64,000 nt of DNA, from NCBI RefSeq assembly GCF_010093535.1, contig NW_022985213.1, positions 243,082 through 307,081 of the forward strand. The letters are read 5' to 3'. The stretch comes from Lindgomyces ingoldianus. Taxonomy: Eukaryota > Ascomycota > Dothideomycetes > Pleosporales > Lindgomycetaceae. Numbering within the stretch: position 1 is the stretch's first letter; every line of letters begins with the position of its first letter. Position numbers and translations under genes: made by a program. The notes under the pieces are model-generated. The model saw nothing but the letters and a program-made list of their open reading frames with translations. It was not told where the DNA came from and ran no database searches. This document shows, piece by piece, positions 56,701 to 64,000 of this stretch.

Positions 56701-59380
56701 GTAACTTAACATAGACAAATGTAAGTTCTACTAATTAAAGGTTATGTATTTAGAATATGTAATCTCTATAAATAGCATTTAAATAGACCTTGTTAAGGTT
56801 TAGACTGTGCTAGATTAGCAATACTTAAAAGACATAAAAAATGTTTAAGCCTTTATAGAATTTACTAACTTCTACTAATAATTTATTAACAACTTTTTAT
56901 AGCTAGTAAGCTTTATAATTACACTTACTAAAAAAAAGGTTTAATTTAACTTTAACTTAAATTACTAATAGTCCTTTAACTAGCTAAAAAAAGCCTTTAC
57001 TAAAGCTTTAATACTCTGCTACTTTAACTTTAAACTACTAATACTTATAAAAGCTAATGCCTTAAACTACATAGTAGCAGGAGTTTTTTCCTAGACTAAG
57101 CTAGACAGGACTATTAGGCTTATTATATACTTTTTAAAAAGAATAAGTCTTATAGAAGGCAATTATAAGATCTATAATAAAAAATTACTTACTATAGTAC
57201 ACTGCTTTAAATAATAGTAACCTAAACTAGAAGGTGCAGCGCATTTAATATAGGTTCTATCTAACTATAAGAACTTATAGTACTTTGTAACTATAAAACA
57301 ACTTAGCTACTAATAAGCCTGTTAGTCTAAATACCTGTTTTGTTTTAATTTTAAGATTACTTATTATCTTAGTTAAAATAAAGGGAAACTAGATGCTCTT
57401 ATAAAGCAATTCTAAGATGTCTCTGCTTAAAAAAAAGTGTAAAAGGCTTAACACTAAACTTTGCTTTAACTTAAGCTATTTTTAGACCTTAACCTAAATA
57501 AAATAGATTAGATAATTAATTAGATTATTACTAATAAGTATTTAAATAATAAATTTATCTAAAAAACTTTAAACCTGCTCTAAAACAGCACTAGTTAGTT
57601 AAAGAAGGTAACACTAGCTAACTGCAAAAACTAAAATAGTAAGCTATATTACTATAACTAACTTATAATTCTTAATTCTAATAAACTAAGAATTAAACTA
57701 CTCTAAATTATATACAACTTACTTATTAGAGGACACCTAGGCAGAGGAAAGACTCTTAACCTACTACAGAGAGAGTACTACTAGCCCTGCATGTTCTATA
57801 CTGTACGCTAATACGTATTATGTTGCTATACTTACTATAAAGTAAAGGCCTTTTAAGAAAGGTATAATAGCCTACTTAAACTGCTCCTAATCTCTAAATA
57901 AGCTTAAAAAGACATATTAATTAATTTTATTATAGACCTACCTTTATCTAAAAAGTATATAAATATTATAGTAGTTATTAATTACTTAACTAAGTATTAA
58001 CACTTAATACTATGTTCCTTTATAACTGCCCCTAATATAGCCTAGTTATTCTACTAATATGTATAAGTTTACTATAGCCTGCTTAACATAATTATATTAG
58101 ACAAAGGTACATAGTTTGTCTTAGCCTTCTAAGACAAACTCTGTAAATAGCTCTAAATTATTCTTTATCTATCTATAGCTTTTTACCTAGAGACTAATAG
58201 CTAGACTAAGAACGTAAACGCTGTAATAAAATAAGTCTTATAAGTGTATATAAACTACTAGCAAAACAACTAGGTAAAATAGTTAGCTATAGTATAGTTT
58301 AAAGCTAATAACATAACATCTAAATTAATGTAAGTATCCTTATTCTTAGTAAACTATAGATACTACTTCTAAATAGAATTTAAACTACTTATAAATACTC
58401 CCTAACTAACTTATTAATTTATATAAGTAATAAATATAAATAGACTTATTAATAAAATCTAAAACATATCCAAATACATTTGTAAAGAGCTTACATAGGC
58501 TTAAGCTCTTTAATAAGAGTACGTAAACTAATTCTAAACCCTTGCCCTTACGTATGCAGCTAGCAAGAAGGTCTAGCTAGACGCTAGAAATATCTAAATA
58601 AACTAATAATTAAAGAAACTTAATTAGAAAAACCTTAGCCCTTTTATAGTAGCTTATATAGTCTTATTACATGCTTACTAATTAATCCTACCTAACAGCA
58701 TAAAGATACACCCTGTGTTTTACATATTGTTGCTGCGCTAAGTAGCCTTTAAATCTAACTATTTACCTAGACAGCTAAACCTGCTACTTAAACCTGTTAT
58801 TATAAATAATAAACTAGAATATGTTGTAGAAGATGTTAAATAGATTTAGTTTAACAAAAAAAACATATCTATAAATACTTTATAAAATAAACTAGATATA
58901 ACAAACTGTTGTAGGAACCTGTAGAAGCCCTATAAAAGAACTCTACAGTAACCTAATTCTACGCCTAATACCTATCTAAACTAAACCTGTACCCTAACAA
59001 AGACAACCTAATGCTAGAACTACTAATGTAAAGGATTCTCTTTCTAATAAAAGAGGGAGTACTGTTACAGTATCCTCTCTAGATTCTAAACATAACTGTA
59101 TTAGACGTGTACTAGAGTATTATTAGTGCACGTCTAACATAAACATAACATAATATAGACATAAACTTAAGCATAAACTGCTTTAACACTAACTAAACCT
59201 AAAATAAGCTTAATTTATACTTAAAGCGCTTAGACTTCTAAGCTAAGTATTTAATTACTAATTTCCTTTTAAACCTTCCTGTTCCTCACACAACGTCTTA
59301 TACCTACCATAATACCTCACGTAGTAATTAAACTAGACCTCTGTGAAGCTCTATAACCTTACTTGTGCACAATTGTGACA
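53717..59380 (+). mobile_element. Gypsy R2: second copy of the R element (5664 bp)
   Basis: The LTRs are 318 bp (53717-54034, 59063-59380), flanked by ataat (53712-53716, 59381-59385). The polypurine tract is aaaagagggagtac before the 3' LTR. It is collinear with R1 along its whole length, differing by scattered c/t and g/a changes, so the pair is suitable for strand-resolved RIP analysis. It inserted in the 5' part of copia H. Confidence 0.96.
54170..59031 (+). pseudogene. Gypsy R2 gag-pol, RIPed
   Basis: It has the same domain order as R1: gag knuckle near 55,000 (YFKCSKHSY in place of C-F-K-C, so the first Cys is lost while the His is kept, the reverse of R1); reverse transcriptase at about 56,300-56,780 with MYINNILIYS at 56,606-56,635; integrase at about 57,710-58,380; and a chromodomain-like end near 58,800-58,970. 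The end corresponds to the R1 stop. Inactive through stops and DD-to-NN. Confidence 0.85.
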
Positions 59381-59385
59381 ATAAT

Positions 59386-59894
59386 AGTAGATTAGTTTTT
59401 TAATATAAGCTGTATTATTATAGGTCTAAAAAGCTTTAGTGCAATAGTTATATTAACCTAGTTCTAAATTATCTAATAATGTGTTACATAGAAAGCCTAG
59501 TTACTTAATTAAGCTTAGTACTTAGTAATATTAGTTTAGTACTATATGTTAGCCTTTTTTAGAGGGTTCTTAGCAGTAATTACTCTAAGTATAGGCATCT
59601 CTAGAGCGCTGTCTATAGGATTTAGAGCGTCTAGTCTATCTAGATTAATTATGTCTAATAGGTTTTTACTAATCGCATAGAACTAGAGCTAGATAAACTA
59701 AAGAGGCTAGCTTATGTAGTTCTTAAGCTAGTACACTTCTATTAGAAGAAAAGCATCTTAATTAGCTATAACATAGGCTTTAAAGATAATAAGAATAAGT
59801 AAAAATATAAAATAAAGCTTTTAAACAGCTTTTACTAGCGCTATAGTTATATAAAAAGAATTATCTTAAGTTCTTAAAGCGCTAGGCCTATAAC
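59386..59894 (-). pseudogene. Copia H leader and gag N-terminus
   Basis: The minus strand directly after the 5' LTR reads gttataggcctagcgc, which resembles the complement of the anticodon-stem region of initiator tRNA-Met, as used by half-tRNA-primed copia elements (tentative). Further in, the translation contains LDIINLDRLDALNPIDSALE and MPILRVITAKNPLKKAN, comparable with the RAPEMPLI...NVKTP region of copia Q gag. Stops are RIP-type. Confidence 0.62.
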
Positions 59895-60091
59895 TATAGA
59901 ACATAAAATAGCCTAGCAGTAGCTATTTAGAAGATTAGATAAAGTAACTCTGCTATCTAAGAGAGCTAAAGGCTCTCCTTATATACACTAAGCTTTGGAA
60001 CATAATATCTCTAGATCCTAAGCTGCGTCCCAGGCTCTAAGCCCCAGCCCTAGGCTCCGAGCCCCAGCTAAGGCTCTTAGTATACGCGACA
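59895..60091 (-). repeat. 5' LTR of copia H
   Basis: 197 bases, same orientation as 13904-14080. The inner end is RIPed (tatagaacataaaatag for tgtggaggataaaatag). It has two copies of the GC-rich ~20-base unit seen once in 11579-11755. The flank is followed by Pal-6 five bases later. Confidence 0.85.
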
Positions 60092-60096
60092 ACTTA

Positions 60097-61200
60097 TAAC
60101 GTACTTCATGGGCGAGTTGCTCACACACCCGAGTCGCTTACTTTTGCTAAGACCCCACTAAACTACCCTTTCTACACTAATGCATTCTCTATAACACTAC
60201 TTAGGCGCGCTAAAAGAATGTTAGATACAGCTTGCGCTCTAAGCTTTTAAATAAGACATAAAACTTTTAAAGAAATGTGCTATAGCTATGTGCAGGGTCT
60301 TATAAAAGATAATAAATAACTATAGCGCTAGATAACCTTTACAAGCTAATTCTACAGCTAAATTATAGAGGCTAGGTAATAAAAAGAAGCAGGTGATTAT
60401 TAAGACTATACTTAAGCTATATGCGCAAGGAATTTCCCCTTAAATAGCATTTATAGCTAATATAGCTAATTCTTTGCGCGCTAAGCGTAATCTAGGCTAT
60501 GTTTACATAAACTAGCCTAGTACATTTGTAAAGTGTTATTTAGAGCTTAAAGTAACATTTAAGCGTAAGTACAACAATAAAAGAGCCCTCTATAAAAGTC
60601 CTAGGGTAATTTAGGGCAGGTTTAGCCTTATAGAGAATATTAAAGCTAAGTATAGCATCTAAGATAATAACATGTACAACTTTAGCAAAACAGGGTTTAT
60701 AATTAGCTAGATATCTTTTAACTATACTTGCGCTTAAAACTTTACTTTAAGCTTTAAATAACACTTTATAAACATACTAGGCTAGTTTATGTAAACATAG
60801 CCTAGATTACGCTTAGCGCGCAAAGAATTAGCTATATTAGCTATAAATGCTATCTAAGGGGAAATTCCTCACGCATATAGCTTAAGTATAGTCTTAATAA
60901 TCACCTGCTCCTTTTTATTACCTAGCCTTTATAATTTAGCTGTAAAATTAGCTTATAAAGGTTGTCTAGCGCTATAGTTATTTATTATCTTTTATAAAAC
61001 CTTACACATAGCTACAGCACATTTCTTTAAGAGTTTTATGTCTTATTTAAAAGCTTAGAGCGTAAGCTGTATCTAACATTCTTTTAGCGCGTCTAAGTAG
61101 TGTTATGGGGAATGCATTAGTGTAGAAAGGGTGGTTTAGTAGGGTCTTGGCAAAAGTAAGCAACTTAGGTGTGTGAGCAACTCGCCCATGAAGTACGTTA
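60097..61200 (+). mobile_element. Pal-6, foldback element of 1104 bp
   Basis: Complete arms and termini (taacgtacttcatgggcgag ... gcccatgaagtacgtta), TA target. The centre reads on the plus strand with YNFSKTGF, the best-preserved transposase motif of the family (about 60,675-60,700), Asp replaced by Ser and Glu by Lys. Confidence 0.95.
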
Positions 61201-61436
61201 TAGTATATAAGTTATTAATTATTTTTTAAAAGACTTTATATACAGCTCTAGTATGTTACTTTAAAAGTGTTATGTTTTATTTAAAAGCTTAATGTATAAG
61301 CTATATCTAACTTTTTTTTTTAGCACATCTAAGTAGTGTTGTTAAGAATGCATTAGTGTAAGAAAGGTAGTTTAGTAGAGTCTTAGTAAAAGTAAGCAAC
61401 TTAGGTGTGTAAGCAACTTGCCTGTAAAGTACGTTA
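61201..61436. mobile_element. Pal-7, right-end remnant of another Pal element
   Basis: It matches the last ~235 bases of Pal elements and ends cttgcctgtaaagtacgtta. Its left part is missing. Either Pal-6 and copia H inserted in it and the other half was lost, or it is an independent truncated copy. It is the last repeat before normal sequence. Confidence 0.85.
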
Positions 61437-62259
61437 GTGTATGTTATTATAGAAAAAAATATAAGATAATAGAATAGGTTAGATATATTATATAGATAAT
61501 ACTTAAGTAAAACAAGAGTTAGAAGCTAGTATAGTTTTAAATAGCTAGCTAACTTTAACAGAATCTATCTTTAAAGTGTAATGGTCTACATAAATAGATT
61601 AGTTATATAATTTGTTTACTATATACAAGGTAACGTTAGAGCTTTTACAATAATAGTACTATTACAATTTACTTCGCTTAGCAAAATTCTTGCGTTTATA
61701 TAAACTTTAGTATTGTAATACTTGTACGCAGCTAGAATTAACGAAATCTACCGCTTGTTCATCTCGCGTTCATGTTCGATAAACTGTATTTGTGACCGTC
61801 AAGCATAACCTAGCCGCACTTTACTGGTAGTGGTCTCGTTGGTCGTGTTCACACTTGCCAGGTTTGTGACGGCAGCGGTAGTTAGTGTGACGAATACAAA
61901 GAGAAGTTTCATTTTTGATTAGGCATTTTAGGATCCTGAGCTATGGGGCTGGAGAAAGGTTTGTCTCGGTCCCATATTTGACGCCATTCGGTTTACGTGT
62001 ACAAACAGTACAACGACGAGGAATGGACCTTGCGGTAATTTGGGAACGGAGGCATGGAAGCGAATCCTACGCCGCGGAAAGGGTTTACGAACAAAGCAGC
62101 AATAGTTAGCATCTTGCCAGATGACTTCCAGACACTTTTCTTTGCTAGGAGGTAACCTGTAACTATGAGATCGGTGATATTCCTAGCTCTAGGTTAGTTG
62201 GTTAAGCCCGGCTACGGTCAGCGATTTCCAACTCTTCGTTGACGAGATTAACAGTGAAG
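61437..62259. other. Transition from AT-rich block to normal sequence, no gene assigned
   Basis: 61,437-61,730 is AT-rich without a repeat match. From about 61,740 base composition is balanced. An open frame at 61,915-62,109 has no recognisable domain and no splice context; it may be part of the 3' flank of the gene on the minus strand or of a decayed gene. Confidence 0.5.
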
Positions 62260-63368
62260 TTATTCGCCAGAAGAAGGCCCCCCCCTAGTCAATGCCTCAG
62301 GAACCCAAGTCAAGGCCTTGACGACATAGCCCATTGTATCACCTTTTGGGTGGTGCGGATAGATGATGTGGTCTCGGGACACTCTACTCCGCTCCCCAAA
62401 AGTTGTCGGGCCCTGCCATTTCCATTCCTTGACACCCTTCTTTAAGCTAGGCAGCATCCTTATTCCATCTCTCCGACCGAAGGCCCACTGATGTGGTGTC
62501 CTCGTAATCATGGCCACAATTGCGTCCACTTCCTTTACCTTTGTCTCAATGGTCTCTAACTCCAAGACAATCTCGGTGACTGAGTCGGGGAATAGCATTC
62601 GTCCCCATTCAACCACCTCATGGACTGTCAACTGGTGGGCGGTATTTTGCTCCCAGTACCACCAATCCGTGTATCGAATCGTGATAGTTACTGTTGATGG
62701 CGATATAGCGGGTCGGAGGTGATTTTGAAGGAAAACGTGGTGTATGTTTTGTGCATTTAAAGCGTATAGCTGCGCTAAAATATGAACGTGTTTAAGGGCT
62801 GACCAGTATTGGGCTCGGAATCTCCGAATGTGATGCAGTTCAAAGACCTCACCAACTCGAATATAATCTAGCCGCGAAGTTAGCCTAGACTCGATATGCA
62901 GTTTCTTATACGTCTCGCCCTTTCCTCAGTAAAGATTCTACGACTACTGGGTACGTAGTATGGCAGAACGGAGCATTAGAATATCCAATTTCTTGTACCT
63001 TTAGGAGCCCTCATCTGACTACCAAGATATATGCAGGCGACCGTATTGCTCAATGGTATCACTTTTGTTTCTTCGTACACTCTCTTACATGTCCTTAGCA
63101 ATGCTACCTCAATGCGCTTCGGCCCCATTTGCCCTGGCCGAGTGTAATATGTTTCTCTAGGGTACAACGTCTCAGGGTTATCAAACTCCTGCAACGCAAG
63201 CCAGAAAATCTCGTTCCGAATCTCCGCAGGGATGACACCGAATAGTGGTGATTGGGTTTGAGAGCACATTGCTATCACGGGATTCCGCTGGCTGGTTGCT
63301 TCGACCAGCGGCCCTTGGTGTGTCTGCTTGGGAAAGAGAGTAAGTAAGATGCAGTCTCTCAAGCACAT
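62260..63368 (-). CDS. DUF7730/2EXR-like fungal protein, 344 aa, one intron
   Basis: Exon 1 is 62999-63368 and exon 2 is 62260-62924; a 74-base intron (GTACAAG...CTGAG) joins them in phase 1 without a stop. Near residue 36 the protein has SPLFGVIPAEIRNEIFWLAL, the short N-terminal motif of this ascomycete family, followed by the YPRETYYTRPG and LLRTCKRVYEET blocks. Exon 2 carries ALKHVHI, VTITIRYTDWWYWE, IVLELETIETK and a Trp-rich end, in the family's usual order. No signal peptide or membrane segment is seen. The function is unknown in the whole family; members often lie in multi-copy, lineage-variable sets. ATG 63368 is chosen because the frame continues upstream without an in-frame ATG; Met at 63269 is an alternative. 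It has normal composition and no RIP marks despite lying under 1 kb from the transposon block. Confidence 0.85.
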
Positions 63369-64000
63369 GGTCAAAGATACAAGCGCTGGCTGGAAGTGGG
63401 GCGAAATATTTCTGCTCAATACGATGACGAGTTAAATAAGGATGGAAATGGGGAATAGAGGCGGGAGGTCAGGATTAGGAGACGCAAGGCAGCAGCGTGG
63501 CGCAGCCGACGCCGGTAACACAACATGCCGCTGCCCCATTCGTTGAGAAGGCCCTCCTACCAGCACCCTTCGCATTTTGAGTTGATGGTTCCCAACCGTA
63601 AAAGTGGTAGAGGGCATTCCCAGGTGTTATATTAGAGCTCAATCAGCCTTTTCCTTATAATTATATTTGAATATTTGACTTATCATATTCATCATTCTAC
63701 TGAGGGCCATCATGACTTTGTAGCTCGTAAATGATTCAGCCGTGTCGACGTAGCTAACACGTCATGCATACCCAAGGACGCCAAGGGCAGCACTATCAGT
63801 GTGGGATTTATGAGACCTATTCCTTACCACCCTCTGACATTCCACACCAGAGTAGAAGTGCATGCTCGAAATCTAATCTGAACCTAATTCCCCGTTATTC
63901 GGCATTGTGCTGAAGTCTTGCCCGCCCAATCAACCCCTTTTGAACCAGCCCTTCGACTTTAAGCCACTGTCTCTTACGGCCCTCTAGAATTTCAAAAAAA
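63369..64000. other. Upstream of the DUF7730-like gene, no gene assigned
   Basis: Balanced composition. The minus-strand frame at 63,432-63,617 and other short frames show no domain. A pyrimidine/purine-rich part at 63,440-63,480 could belong to the promoter. Nothing else can be supported. Confidence 0.5.

Larger units (their letters stand above)
13904..60091 (-). mobile_element. Copia H: one Ty1/copia retrotransposon spread over 46 kb by nested insertions
   Basis: The 3' LTR (13904-14080) and 5' LTR (59895-60091) are in the same inverted orientation. Removing the inserts (15188-26675, 28044-29147, 29507-39171, 39687-50861, 53717-59380, each with its own target duplication) leaves six minus-strand segments totalling about 6.7 kb. 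Read from the right they follow copia order: gag-like (59,386-59,894), protease-like motif and region before integrase (53,716-50,867), an unrecognised piece (39,681-39,177), reverse transcriptase and RNase H (29,501-26,681), and a 3' region (15,187-14,081) with a purine tract before the LTR. The outer flanks (atatt left, actta right) do not match, so the ends may be rearranged. All coding parts are RIPed. Confidence 0.82.

Noticed and set aside
1..61700. A secondary-metabolite or other host gene cluster hidden by RIP
   Set aside because: Apart from the lectin pseudogene, every readable coding trace is transposon gag, pol or transposase.
62190..62250. tRNA-like stretch (ttagttggttaagc)
   Set aside because: It resembles box A only; there is no box B and no closing acceptor stem.
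62239..62722. Plus-strand frames at 62,239-62,445 and 62,510-62,722
   Set aside because: They are shadows of exon 2 of the DUF7730-like gene.

Overview
The window comes from a filamentous ascomycete (Pezizomycotina). This rests on four things seen in the sequence: LTR retrotransposons of fungal Ty1/copia and Ty3/gypsy type; pogo/Fot1-like DNA transposons; saturation with CpA-to-TpA (TpG-to-TpA) changes typical of repeat-induced point mutation (RIP); and one spliced host gene of the fungal DUF7730/2EXR-like type. Positions 1 to about 61,700 form one AT-rich, heavily RIPed, nested transposon block with no intact gene. Positions about 61,740-64,000 are of normal composition and hold the only intact gene.

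Layout. 1-5,510: three copies of a palindromic (foldback) TA-inserting element (Pal) around a RIPed lectin pseudogene (1,245-1,692) and a solo LTR (3,390-3,608). 5,704-8,656: a pogo-like element (PogoB) with another Pal inside it. 8,657-13,903: remains of a gypsy element (G) interrupted by solo LTRs, three of them nested in one another. 13,904-60,091: one minus-strand copia element (copia H). Its roughly 6.7 kb interior is cut into pieces by later insertions: copia L2-a (15,188-26,675), Pal-5 (28,044-29,147), copia L2-b (29,507-39,171), copia Q (39,687-50,861) and gypsy R2 (53,717-59,380). These carry their own insertions: two gag-only LTR elements, PogoA, PogoB-2, a Fot1-like element, gypsy R1 and solo LTRs. 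60,097-61,436: Pal-6 and a Pal remnant at the edge of the block.

Most boundaries are supported by target-site duplications read directly: 5 bp for LTR elements and TA for pogo/Pal. Several are also supported by an uninterrupted copy of the target elsewhere in the window. Nesting depth reaches four: copia H > copia L2-a > PogoA > solo LTR. All element proteins are read as degenerate translations with RIP-type stops (CAG/CAA or TGG to TAG/TAA) and D-to-N, E-to-K or H-to-Y losses, so nothing in the block looks able to move by itself.

The points that deserve most attention are: the Pal elements, 1.1 kb palindromes with about 478-bp arms built from the end of a pogo transposon; the gag-only LTR elements; the decamer repeat inside the Q LTR that differs between the two LTRs of one insertion; the repeated loss of the same two reverse transcriptase aspartates; and the lectin pseudogene caught in the RIPed region. 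I found no RNA gene, CRISPR array, telomere repeat or gene cluster.
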